Source: Corinectria fuckeliana (lineage: Eukaryota; Ascomycota; Sordariomycetes; Hypocreales; Nectriaceae). Taken from it: DNA of 53,796 bases. Below the pieces are notes generated by a model that made no database searches, had not been told where the DNA came from, and was given only the letters and a program-made list of their open reading frames with translations. The stretch lies in the NCBI GenBank assembly GCA_019137255.1, contig WPDH01000500.1:1-53796 (forward strand). Direction: 5' to 3'. Shown in pieces: positions 24,001-34,569 of this stretch. The translations under genes were made by a program, and so were the position numbers. Position 1 is the stretch's first letter. Every line of letters starts with the position of its first letter.

Positions 24001-26750
24001 TCTGCCACGGTAGGAAATCCGCATGAGTTTCGAGACTGGTTGCGGGCGTCGAGGGCAAAGAAAGGTGACAATCTGACTATGGTTGTCCACGGAGTGCGAT
24101 ACTCCGAACTTCGAAAGTTCGTCTACCGGCCGGCTCTTCATGGGTTTGTCTTTGATGGACTGAAGAAAGCCTCACGACTGCCGGTTCCTGGATTGGATGA
24201 AGGGAATACCATTAGTCCGAACTTCAAGTTCGTGCATCCTGTCGTTGCACTGAAAGAGCGGTAAGTCACTGGTCCGAAGAAAGAGAAAACGCTAATACAG
24301 TTTATCACAGTAATCGAGAAACATTGAACGACGTGAGTCTGGAAGCCAGAGACTGCCTCACCCTATGGGAAAAAATGAACGAGACCCTCCCACCGGACCT
24401 CCTGCAGAAAGTCAACAAGTTGAACCCAATTCATAACCTACCTCAAGTCATTTCTAAATCTGACATTGTGGAGTGGGAGAAAAGTCTGAAAGGAACTCTT
24501 CGAGAGGCAATGGAGGCGTCTGGATCGTCTCTGAAGCTTCTTCAGGCCAAGCTTAACGCAGCAGCGCAGCAGAAGCACGCTCCAGCGGTGACCACAGGAA
24601 GAGCCAAGAATAGTCTCCTGATTGCCCCAGAGGTTGACCACGTTAAGAGCCTCTTTCCTCTGGTTTGCGAGCTTCATTCACAAAACGCATTGCCAGCCCT
24701 CGCCTTCAGCTATGACCGTTTGGAATGCGAGAGAGCCGTGGCCTACATCTTGGAGAAGATTGTGGAAGAGGAAGTAGAGTGGAAAGACTCTGATGCTGGC
24801 TGGCTTAAGAAGGTTAAAGAACACAGACAGTGGAAGCTTCAAAAGGCAGGCGCCCGAGAGAAAAAGCCCTCCGCCCGGAGCAAGAATTCATCCGATGATG
24901 AGTCAAACATGACAAAATTAGAGCTTGCTCGCGACGAGGCCAGCGCAGAGATCAGCGCGTGGGAGAGCTTTGAGCCAGATGCTCCGCTAGAACAGTTCAG
25001 CTTTGCCGATACAACCAAGATGCAGAAGTCGGAGTTTGATGAAATGATCAAGACTCTACACTGGGACAAAGTCCGGCCAGAGCTGGTGAAGGCTCTTGAA
25101 AGGGGCTTGGGCGTCCATCACGCAGGAATGAATCGAAAGTACCGCCAGGTGTAAGTACTAAAGCCACCATGGCTGAGGCCATAACTAACATAAGCCAGGG
25201 TTGAAATGATGTTTCGGCGAGGATATCTCAGGGTGGTCGTTGCCACCGGAACTCTGGCTCTTGGGATCAACATGCCCTGCAAGACGGTCATCTTTACCGG
25301 CGACTCGGTCTTCCTCACGGCTCAGAACTACCGTCAAGCATCCGGTCGAGCTGGAAGACGAGGGTTCGACCTGCTCGGGAATGTGGTCTTCAATGGCATC
25401 CCTCAAGATCGCGTGTACGAGATTATGTCTTCGCGGCTTCCAGATCTCAAGGGACAGTTCCCTGTCTCGACCACTCTAATTCTCCGCTTGTTTGGACTCT
25501 TGCATGGCACCAAAAATTCAGACTTTTCCACGGAAACCGTCCAGGCACTACTGTCACAGACACGGCTGTATCTTGGCGGGCCAGACGCAGAGATGTCGGT
25601 CAAGCACCACCTACGCTTCTCTATTGAGTATTTGAGAAGACAGAACCTCCTTTCTGCAGACGGAAAGCCGCTGAACTTTGCTGGACTGATCGGACACTTG
25701 TATTTCACGGAGAACTCGGTGTTTGCGTTTCATTCTTTGCTGCGCGGCGGCTTCTTCCATCGGTTGTGTGCAGATATCCACCGGGCCCCTGAGCGAGTTC
25801 TTCTCGAGATGATCCTAGTACTCAGCCACTTGTTCAACCGTTTCCCAGTTCGACGAACTAAGGCGCTACTAGACAGGGTCCACAAGTCTCCATCACTAAT
25901 CTTTCTTCCACGGCTTCCTGTGGCAGCTGAGGAGATGCTGGTCCAACACAACAAGGAGACACTTTCAATTTTCAGGGTCTACGTTCAGTCTTACGTCGAT
26001 CAATACCTCGCTGAGAAAGCAGACCGAACGATGCCGTTGAGTCAGACTGTTGTTGGACCCTCGGAGGCCTCTCAAGGTAACTTTCTAGGCTGCACACCAA
26101 CCACTATCCGATCTCCCTTTGTGGCCCTCTCCGGATTTGGAGACAGCTTCGATTCTATCCAGGATCTCTGCTCCACGGTTCGAGACGGCCTCTTCCTAGA
26201 AGAATCCGCTATCCCGTACATCCCGGTGTGGCCGCATGACACCGATGTTGAGCTCAACGCCTACATCCTAGATTTCTACAAGTATGGCAGTCTAAAGGAA
26301 CTGGTGAGGGACAACGGTATCAAGGGGGGCGATGTTTGGTTTTACCTCAAAGACTTCTCTCTCACGCTCAAGACCATCGTGGCTAGTCTACACACTGCCC
26401 TAACCGGGTCAGAGGCAAACCCCGACGACGAGTCGGATTCGAGTGACAGTGAGGATTTCGAGGACGCCCCACCGGAGACGCCTGAGACGCCAGATCTTAT
26501 GGCACCAAAGATCTCAAAGAAACATTCGAGCAAGGCGAAGGCTAAAGTCCTCGATAGCTGGGACGATGGAAGCAGTGAGTCAGAGGCGGAGGCTGATGTG
26601 AAGACGGAGGCGGAGGCCGCTGGTACGGGGAACTCGCCGCCAGAGCCCTTGTCAGACGAGACCCAGGGCGATGGACTGAAGAATGTGTTTAAAGCCTTTC
26701 ATATGTTGCAGCAGGACTTTGACGCCAAGTTCATGAAGGTGTGGGCTTGA
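21053..26750 (+). CDS. DDX60-like Ski2-type DEAD/DEAH-box RNA helicase
   Basis: Seven exons join in frame: 21053-21206, 21277-21683, 21738-23028, 23083-23263, 23400-24260, 24311-25150 and 25199-26750, giving about 1,761 residues. That is the length of vertebrate DDX60 and its S. pombe relative. The N-terminal third resembles the PIN-like region of this family (FFRDLDD). The helicase core shows motif I APTSAGKT (739-746), motif Ia PTKALVNQ, motif II DEVH (850-853), motif III SAT (879-881), motif V ATGTLALGINMP and motif VI QASGRAGRRG (1291-1300). A long insert with charged low-complexity sequence separates the two RecA lobes. An acidic Ser/Asp/Glu-rich tail precedes a conserved-looking end, FDAKFMKVWA. 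The first donor (GTCTGT) is weak, so the N-terminal join is the least certain part. It should unwind RNA using ATP. DDX60 has an antiviral RNA-sensing role in vertebrates; the fungal role is not established. Confidence 0.93.
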
Positions 26751-27413
26751 TATGTTTGTATTGTTGGATTGGGTGGTGGGGGGTAAGACAACACGGACGA
26801 CACTGAGCTTGAATGCAAGAGCACAGAGCGTTTAGGTTAGTTCTAGTCAACTTTGCTTGAGAATTGATGTCTTGTATGTATTGCACTGGCTACGGTCCCC
26901 TCTGGTGCGATTATCCATCTCTCTGTCGCCGAGGGTTGTCGTGACTTGGTGACAGCTGACCACGACGACCGAAACGGTAGCAGTACCATCTAGATAGTGA
27001 GAGAGAAGTACCTTGTGCCTCGGGGAAGTTGTAGGGCAGAGTTACTTCAATGCAGGCCAAGATGGACACCGTCAGCTCAAGCTGTGAGGGCCACCATTGA
27101 GATTAGATCGCCAGTACTCCGGAGTAGATGAGATTATACGGCTCCGTAGCCAACTAGAAGGACACCAACGACGCACTACACAGATCATGATGATAGTGGT
27201 GACAATGCGTGCTTCATTGGTTCTCACAACACAGCCGTGCCAGCCGGTCTATCGACTGCACAGCCAGCTGCTGAGACTGCGTCTTTGATATCACCTCCAA
27301 AGACTCTCTCCCTTCCCTGCTTTTTTGTTGTCGAAATCTGCCTGAACGCCACCGCAATGCAAAACAACCCAGCGCCGGGGATATACAATTTCGCCGAATC
27401 CCGCCGAATCCCT
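26751..27413. terminator. shared 3' flank of helicase and UTP15
   Basis: This 663-base gap lies between two convergent genes and must hold both 3' untranslated regions and both polyadenylation sites. I see no reading frame of interest. No single canonical AATAAA stands out, which is usual in filamentous fungi. Confidence 0.4.
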
Positions 27414-29000
27414 TCACAGGATGCCAACCGTCAAGCTCTCGAGCATGCCCCCGGTCTGGCACGCCACCTGCGCTCGTTCCACCTCGACCTTGACCCTTCG
27501 GTGCAGGGTCCGGAAGCCCTCGTGCAGCTCCGCCGATGCGCCAACCAGCTCGGCGTACAGGTCGAGCAGGTGGAGGCCGACCTCGACGCAGACGCTGACA
27601 TATCTCGGGTCGCAGATGTGGCTGCAGGTCCACTTCAGGACGGGCTGGACCGTGTGTTCGTCCCGGGACTCGAGGGCATCTCGCAGCGCGCTGCGGTGGC
27701 GGAGGGCGAGGAGGAGGGTGAGGACGTTGAGCGGCGAGTGCTCGGGCGAGTACTTGTCGAGGACCAGGTCGAGCGCACGCGCATACCGAGCATGGCGCAG
27801 GTCGCTCTGCCACTCGCGCTCCTTTTTCTTGAAGGTGCGAGCCTCGTTCGCGATGACCACGTCGGCCCCTTCGCCGACCATGTCCAGTCGCTTGGCGGCG
27901 GTAACCCTGCGCTTCCGCTTCTTCTTCTTGGCGTCGTGCGATTCGATGGTTCCGGCGACGAGCGCCGACATCTCCTTCTCGCGCTCGGCTTCCCGGTTGG
28001 CCTCGGGGCCGGTGAGGCGAGTGCGAAGGCTGAGAACACCAGACTGCATACCGACAGCGAGATGACGGTCGCTGGACTCGGGGTCGTCGCTCGAGGGAAT
28101 GATTCTGACGGACAGAACGGGCGACTGGTACTTGGTGCTCGAGACAACGTTCCAGCCAGTTGTCTCGAAAACCTTGACATGGCCTTCGAGACCACCGCTG
28201 ACGAGCCGTCGGCCATTGGAGGCAAGGCTCAGGGAGGTGACGGTCTTCTGGTGGTTGGTGATCATGTGGAGAGGTCGAGCGGCAACCAGGTCGAGCACGC
28301 TGATGGAGTTGTCGGCCGCAGCCAGGACGGTCGTCCCCGAGGGCATCGACAGGACATCCTCAATTGGCGCAGCATGCTTGAAGGTCATGACGGCGCTGTT
28401 GCTCCCCGTCCTGGGATCCCAGAGCTTCACCGTAGCATCGTAGCTTCCCGAGAGAATCATGTTCGACATGGTGCCAGGCATGAAGTTTGCGCATCGGACG
28501 TAGTCGCCGTGGCCGACGAAGGTGGTGACGGGGTCGTTGCTGGGCAGATCCCACAGCCGGACGGTCTTGTCGTCGCTCGCGCTCAGGAGCGTGGTGAGCG
28601 CGGTGGGCGAGAACTTGGTGGTCCACACCGGCTGCTTGTGCGTGGTCCAGGTCTTGAGGATGGCGCGCGAGTTGACGTCGAAGACTTGCATCTTGCCCGT
28701 GTCGTCGCCGGCCACCAGCACGCGGCCGTCCCTCCTGATCTCGCCGCTGCGCGCCACGTCGCCGAAGCGCGTGATGGTCTTGAGCAGCTTGCGCGTGCGG
28801 TTCGAGTAGATCTGGATGCGCGTGCCCGTCGTGACGGCGAACGAGTCGCTGTTGGACGAGATGTGGACGACGGGGTAGGCCGTCGGCGACGTGATCAGCA
28901 GCTGGTTCTTGAACGTCTTCCAGTAGCGCTGCTCCGCGGTGACCGGCGACGGCCCCGAGGGCAGCTTGAGCTGTGGGAGAGGGCCCACCTGAGCTGCCAT
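27414..29000 (-). CDS. UTP15: U3 snoRNP / small-subunit processome protein UTP15
   Basis: A single uninterrupted frame encodes 528 residues, close to the length of yeast Utp15 (513). About seven WD40 blades occupy residues 40-330, with recognisable repeats such as LLSASDDKTVRLWDL and ILSGSYDATVKLWDPR. The C-terminal part (about residues 370-515) matches the helical UTP15 C-terminal domain, including HSPLNVLTLLLALRHR. A lysine/arginine-rich stretch (KKKKRKRR) lies between them and may be a nucleolar localisation signal. Utp15 belongs to the t-UTP/UtpA subcomplex, which binds nascent pre-rRNA in the nucleolus and is needed for 18S rRNA maturation. The start follows a leader rich in CCACC. The opposite strand is open over most of this gene (27237-29120), an effect of codon bias and not a second gene. 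Confidence 0.96.
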   Translation of the reverse strand: MAAQVGPLPQLKLPSGPSPVTAEQRYWKTFKNQLLITSPTAYPVVHISSNSDSFAVTTGTRIQIYSNRTRKLLKTITRFGDVARSGEIRRDGRVLVAGDDTGKMQVFDVNSRAILKTWTTHKQPVWTTKFSPTALTTLLSASDDKTVRLWDLPSNDPVTTFVGHGDYVRCANFMPGTMSNMILSGSYDATVKLWDPRTGSNSAVMTFKHAAPIEDVLSMPSGTTVLAAADNSISVLDLVAARPLHMITNHQKTVTSLSLASNGRRLVSGGLEGHVKVFETTGWNVVSSTKYQSPVLSVRIIPSSDDPESSDRHLAVGMQSGVLSLRTRLTGPEANREAEREKEMSALVAGTIESHDAKKKKRKRRVTAAKRLDMVGEGADVVIANEARTFKKKEREWQSDLRHARYARALDLVLDKYSPEHSPLNVLTLLLALRHRSALRDALESRDEHTVQPVLKWTCSHICDPRYVSVCVEVGLHLLDLYAELVGASAELHEGFRTLHRRVKVEVERAQVACQTGGMLESLTVGIL

Positions 29001-29601
29001 TGTTTCGTGATTGTGGTGATTTTGCTGGTTGTTCGTTCACAGTGGGTGGTGGTGGGTGGTTTCGAGATCAATGGAACCAGACCTGCCAGTGGCTGTGATG
29101 TTTTTTTTTCTTTGCGATAAGATTAGGATGCTAGAAGGCTGGCTGGCAATTAGGTACCTAGCGGAAGTCAACCGCGGGGCACTTTCTTACTTACAGTAAT
29201 CACTATGTATTTAGCATTCTAGTAGTAGTTAACTAAAGGTGCAGCCTAGTCGTTTTGGGATTGGTGCATATTTACTCACCGCACCAGAGCGGAATTGGTA
29301 CTTACTATAAGTACGAAATACTAGGTACATACGGAGTAAGCAGAAGAAAGATAAAAAATATCACAGAGAATATCACAGAGAATATCACAGAGAATAACAC
29401 GGAATAACAACAATAAAGTAGATGGCGGATAATGAATTAGGTAGTCCATGACTAGCCCATCTATCCGATTGCATAGTCCCCCAGACATCAACCCTTCCTA
29501 TTCCTTCATAGACCTTCCATATAATCTAGTATAAACGCCTTTCCAACCGTCCCATTGACTTATATGTACATTTCAATACACTGCTCCTCTCTTTCATTTA
29601 T
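29001..29601. promoter_or_regulatory. UTP15 promoter region / 3' flank of the C2-protein gene
   Basis: The two flanking genes are both on the minus strand, so this gap holds the UTP15 promoter next to 29000 and the 3' untranslated region of the C2-domain gene next to 29602. It is A/T-rich and contains TAGGTACCTAG and ACGAAATACTAGGTAC elements and a 12-base tandem repeat at 29358-29393. Confidence 0.5.
29358..29393. repeat. 12-bp tandem repeat, three copies
   Basis: Three exact consecutive copies of ATATCACAGAGA are followed by a partial degenerate fourth copy (ATAACAC). No spacer separates the units. Confidence 0.9.
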
Positions 29602-32600
29602 TCAATAACCGCCCCTGCGTCGTGACCTGCCCGTTCCGATATCAATCATCTGCATCTCCTCCATCAGCGCCAGCTCTTGGCTGCTGCCGTTTGCCCCACT
29701 CATGAGCGGCAGCGGCACCTTGGCTGGGACGGGGGGGCCAGAGCCATATTGCGGCGCCCGGTTCTCGTTCTGGTGATCCCAAGTGCTTGCTCGCGGCAGA
29801 CCCCGGGTCGGAGTGTACGGGCTCTGCTGTCGGTCCCGGTAGTTGTCCGGCGAGATGGGTGCTAGAGGGCTGGCAGCCGCCGGAGAATTGCCCACGGATG
29901 CTGGGTTGCGCTTCTGGAGGCGAGTTCGCCCGGCGCTGGCGGGTGCTGGAGGCGTGCGCGGTTCGTCGGGGGTGCCGTATGGCAGAGTGGCCGACATGGA
30001 ATGGCGGCCGGCACGAGGAACCCGCCGAGTGCTAGGTGGTAGAGGCTGGGCTCCAGACAGGGGAGGCCGTGATCGTGGCTCCGGAGATGGCTCCTTCTGC
30101 TTGGGTTCAGGCTCCGGCGCCCATGACTCGATGGGTAAGTGATCAGATGGGTCAACTTCCCGCCCATCATAAGTTATAATCTTCTTCGGCTCCGGTTTCA
30201 TATAATCCGGCGTTATACTGCTCCCGTCCTTGAGGGATACAAGGCTAGAATTGAGCGCATTGTAGTCGTCGGGTCCGAAGGGAACTCCAGACAGTCTCCT
30301 TGCTTCTGTTGGAGGGGGAGCAGGACTAACCGACTTGCGTCGGATCGTGTGTTGAGGATTGGGGCTGGTCCGGGGGTTGGGGCTGGTCCGAGGATTAGGA
30401 GAGACGCCTCGAGTTTGTGTCGCTGGTGGCTCAGGTCCACTAGTATATGTGATAGCCCTCCTATCGTATGGCTGAATGGCATAGCTCTGGGACATGTCCG
30501 GGGAATCATTGTAACCCTGGTTGTAGGACTCGGTCCGCGCACGGCCTCGTGAAGGCGTCGAAACGCTTTGTGAGTGGTTGCGCCTGTCAGTCCGTCGATC
30601 TTCATAAATGCGATCTGTTATCTCTTGTGAGAGGGCTGGATCTAGCCCGGGGACGAGAGATGCCGGCATCCCAGGGATCCCATGGCTAGATGAGCTTTGT
30701 ATTTGCCGCGTCTCCATTTCCATATGGTGACCGGAGTGTTGGCTCTGACTGCTGTGCGAATGGTAGGAGATTTGGCCAGGGCTTTTGGAAAATTCTCGGC
30801 CCTGTGATACGGGCACCATTTGATAATTGTTCTGGTCTTGCCCTGGGCTACGGGAATAGTCCCGTCCCTGGGATGGAGACGCAGAAACCATTTGGTACTG
30901 ATTCTGGTCATAGGAATTCTGATCCTGTCCCGGACTCCGAGAATAGTCTCGACCATGAGATGGAGACACGGCCACCATTTGGTACGGATTCTGATCGTAC
31001 GAATTCTGGTCTTGGCCCGGACTCCTCGAGTACTCTCGGCCATGTGACGGAGATGCGGCCACCATCTGGTACGAGTTCTGGTCCTGACCGGGGCTTTGAG
31101 AGTAGTCTCGGCCATGGGATGGAGACATGGCAACCATCTGGTACGGGTTCTGATCCTGGTACCCATGCGACGGCGAGCGATCATCTCGGTACGGAGACCC
31201 ACCTAGCGATCGCCCCAGGTTAAGAGGAGCCGGGGCCTCGTCGAACCCCATCTCGTCTTGTTGCTGTATTCTTGACCCGCCGCTGTGCCTGTATGTGTTG
31301 GGGTATGGGTTTGTTGACTCAGGCACATCCTCCACCGTGGGTTGCATGGACCGGTGATGGGAATCATAGTTCGCATCATACGAGCTATGCCTTGGTGAAG
31401 GGTCATAAGTCGGAGCCGTGACTGTATTCGAAACAGGTGCCGAGTCATAGCCTCGAAACGTTGGTCGGCCTGGGTATGACGGCATCGAGTGTCTATGAGC
31501 TTCATTCCTCAAGACGTCGTGTCTCATTGGGTGCATAGGCTTCGGCGGCGACGCATCGTAAGTGTTTCTCGGCACAAGCTCTTGGCCTCCGCTGTTATGT
31601 CTCGTCCGATGCGCCGGCGGCGGTGGCGGACGATCGTCTTCCACGGGGGGGAATTGCCTGGGTTCGTCCATTGGTGCTTCGTACGCATCTGGTGCAGGAA
31701 CGTACTGGGGCCGACGATCTTGCTGCTCCTGCTGATGAACGGGGTAGTTGGGACTGTACTCGCGGTCTTCGGGATGTCGCGGGGACGAGTCGTAAGAAGG
31801 ATTCATTGAACGGCGCGTTTGCCGCGGTGCCTCATTGCGCGTGGGGGTGACATATTCCTGAGGTGCAACTGGCGAAGGAGAGTGATGGTCGGGGTGGCGG
31901 CTTCGGTGTGAGGGCGGCGTAGTGTACTCGACCGACTGCAGTGGTGATTGATTGGGGATGAAGCCTCCGTGAGACAGCTGCTTCGCGTGTGCTCGAGGCG
32001 GCGGGGTGCTCTGTTCAGGTGCCGGAGGAGGAGCAGCTGGTGCTGGGGGAGCTTCGCCCGTGACCGGGTCAGATGGCAGAGGGCGCCTTTTCACGGGGGT
32101 CCTCTGCTTGACAGAGCCATCCTTCTGCTCTGCAGGAGCAATCTGCTTTGGCTTCGCTGCTGCAGGCTTCTCGGGCTTCGGCCGTGAGTCGTAGTAGGTG
32201 ATTTCTATCCTGATCTCGCCGGCGTATTTCCCTCGGCAGCTGAGCGTCTGCCAAACATCTCTCTGCCCGCCACCAGGGATGATGATGCCTCTGAGGTCGA
32301 TCCATGACTCGCCGATCAGGTCGGTTTTCTTATCGTCGGTAAAGATGGAGATTTTTAGCTGGTAGTAATCGGGCGAATCGTGGACGGTGAATCGAAGTTC
32401 CTGGTCCCTGGGAGTGACGATCAGTTCGAGCTCACCCAAAGGCGCTCACAACAGAAGACTTACCATTTTGGCGTCTGCCCGCCGCGGATATCTGTCGTGG
32501 TCTTCTTTGCCTCCTTGCCTAGCCTGGCAGCACAGTAAGGGTCCTGTTTCCCGATGGTCTTGCGGTTGGGCAGGTTCTTGGCTCGGTCGACGATGGCCAC

Positions 32601-32696
32601 GAGAGTTCCGACCTTTGGCCCGTCGACGCTCAAGTCGGCGAAGATGCCCGCCGTGTGTGCGGCATTGAGAGGGTGTGCTTTGGCCTTGGTCGACAT
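29602..32696 (-). CDS. INN1: C2-domain, proline-rich cytokinesis protein of the Inn1/Fic1 family
   Basis: Two exons, 32464-32696 and 29602-32407, join across a 56-base intron inside a TGG codon (PKW|DQELRF) to give about 1,012 residues. Residues 20-145 form a C2 domain: GTLVAIVDRAKNLPN, KQDPYCAARLG, TPKWDQELRF and SWIDLRGII. This N-terminal C2 with a long disordered proline-rich tail is the arrangement of yeast Inn1 and fission yeast Fic1, which act at the division site and bind SH3 proteins (Hof1/Cdc15, Cyk3) through PxxP motifs. Many PxxP motifs are visible. The tail holds a tandem repeat of about 25 residues (separate entry) and a shorter RTSPNP repeat. The protein is longer than the yeast member, mostly through the tail. 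A role in septum formation is inferred from the family. Confidence 0.88.
30770..31160 (-). repeat. coding tandem repeat in the C2 protein, about five units
   Basis: About five imperfect units of 24-29 residues share the pattern SPSHGRDYSRSPGQDQN followed by YQMV. Units vary by presence or absence of an extra SYDQNPY segment, so lengths differ by multiples of three bases. The repeat is rich in Tyr, Gln, Ser and Arg and looks like a low-complexity interaction or phase-separation-prone segment. Ser-Pro sites inside each unit are potential proline-directed kinase sites. Confidence 0.85.
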
Positions 32697-34569
32697 GACG
32701 AGGTCGCGCAGAGCACGAGGAGGGTGCCGTAGGTTCGAGGTGGGAGGGTTGTTTTGTTTACATCGGCAGCACCCGTCTGTGTCCGACTCGAGTTGAGTTG
32801 AGTTTGTAAGGTTCGACAGTAAGATTATTGAAGGTGAAGAAAACGGCGTCAGCACGAGACAGGAGTCGGATAATAATAATAATAAAACACGACGAAGGAA
32901 GTCAAGAAAGACTGAAGGCGGCCGGACAATGAGGGAGTGCGCGAGCCAAGAATGGGTGATGGTGATGGACAGATGACAAGCCAAAACAAGATAGGACAGG
33001 CGCGGCGGAGGCGGGATAGAATGAGCTGCAGTAGGGAGTTGATTAGTTAGTTAGTCTAGTACGAATACTGGGCTGGGCCAAGGCCGGGCTCTATTCGTAG
33101 ACTCGCAGGACGTATTGTTGTTGAGAGAACGAAGGGATGGTCGGCTGGAGGGATGGAGGGGCCTTGTTTCGCAGATGTCGTAGCGCTGTAATAGCCCAGG
33201 CTTGCGTGGTTGGGGGTCCGAATGCGGTAAGGACCTGGCGAGCAGTGGGCCGCTGCGGGAGGCTGGGGCTGAAAACGAGGGGGGCTGGAGCGCTGCTGCT
33301 GCAGGGGCTGTACGGGAGCCGCCAGTGCCACCCATTGAGCTACAGGGGAGGACCGCCTAGTTCCAGGGGCGCTGCCAGGGCAGGGCGCTGGGCTCCATGA
33401 ATCCGCGGAGCGTTTGCCCGTTGGCAGGCTGTCAGCGTGGGGATGGAATCGCCAATACGACGATGGAATTGAATGGCAGCAACAAACACCGTTCAAGGCG
33501 CCTAGGTAACATCCATGAGATCGAGCCAGCCTGATTCGCCCAGCCGAGCACGGTATTTTATGCGCTTTCGCAACCGGAGTGCGCGTTCGGTTCACGAGCC
33601 TCCAGCGTATACGAAGGCTGCATGTACGAACAATACGGCCACCTAGACAGATCTGAGTGTGGTTATGTAGACGACGTGTGTCTTCGTGCTTCACAGCCAC
33701 AGCGCGTGCGAGAGGAGGAGCAGTTAAAATTCTCCGAGCCGATTGCCAAGCCATGGGCTGACGACTACTGGTACTCTACTTCGTACATAGTAGCTTTTCG
33801 TCTGCTATATTCCTTGGCCTTAACGGCCACCCCCGGCCACGGTCATGGCATCAGACTTTAGTGCCAAAGGGGGAGGCTGGCCGCGTATCCTGGGAGACAG
33901 AAAGGGCCCAAACGCCTGCGTGACGATGGCCCGATCTCGATTTCTGTGGGGGAGAGTGGATGGGAAAATCAATCTCCACTGCCGTTGTTTGGGTTCCCAG
34001 TTCTGAGCTTAACCGTGTCCTGGGCGTCGGGGCGACGATGAATTTGCATGAGGCCCGCTCGGCCTAATCAATGAGCAAGATCAAGATCCGGTCCACTGCA
34101 GCCACAGTCAGCATCAGGGAGGAGGTCATGGACGTTCCAACGACGGCATGTTGCCGCGGGAGACAAAGCCCCCATTCCTCGACAATCAGCATTGCTGGAA
34201 ACTAGTAGGGACGCCCCGGTTGCAGAGCCCCATCCTCAGCTTCGGCAGTAACCGGTCTCACAATTTACGGCGCATTGTTCTCATGTACGCACTTACGCCG
34301 TACGTAGGTAGATATGTGGGTTTCACCTCTGCCGCTTTCTGGAAATGCATAAACGTAGTGTGAGAGTGGGACGGACGCTGGCTGCGAGCGCAAGTAGCGA
34401 AGTGATGTCTTGAAATAGCCTCATGCAAAGCAAACGGTGACGTTTACAACACAAACAGCCAACTCGGAATGAGCCAATTCGATCGCGGAAGAGACAAAGG
34501 ACAACCAACCCCTATGGCCGGCCCTATGGGGTTTGGAGAGCTGTTGATCTACGCCTTGCCAATCTTCAG
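32697..34569. other. intergenic region, 1.9 kb
   Basis: This gap holds the promoter of the C2-protein gene (next to 32696) and the 3' flank of the methionine sulfoxide reductase gene (next to 34570). A 232-codon frame on the minus strand (33056-33754) is rich in Arg, Pro and Ser and resembles no family. A TACTTCGTAC element is at 33777-33786. An AATAATAATAATAA run near 32870 lies in the probable 5' leader. Confidence 0.5.

Noticed and set aside
26076..26092. GTAACTTTCTAG in the helicase that looks like donor and acceptor
   Set aside because: Far too short for an intron, and the frame reads through it without a stop.
27237..29120. 627-codon open frame on the plus strand opposite UTP15
   Set aside because: It mirrors the UTP15 coding frame, which has clear WD40 repeats; the product is rich in Val, Asp, Gly and Arg as expected from the reverse of biased codons.
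33056..33754. 232-codon minus-strand frame
   Set aside because: No similarity to any family I know, Arg/Pro/Ser rich, and lies in the probable promoter of the C2-protein gene.
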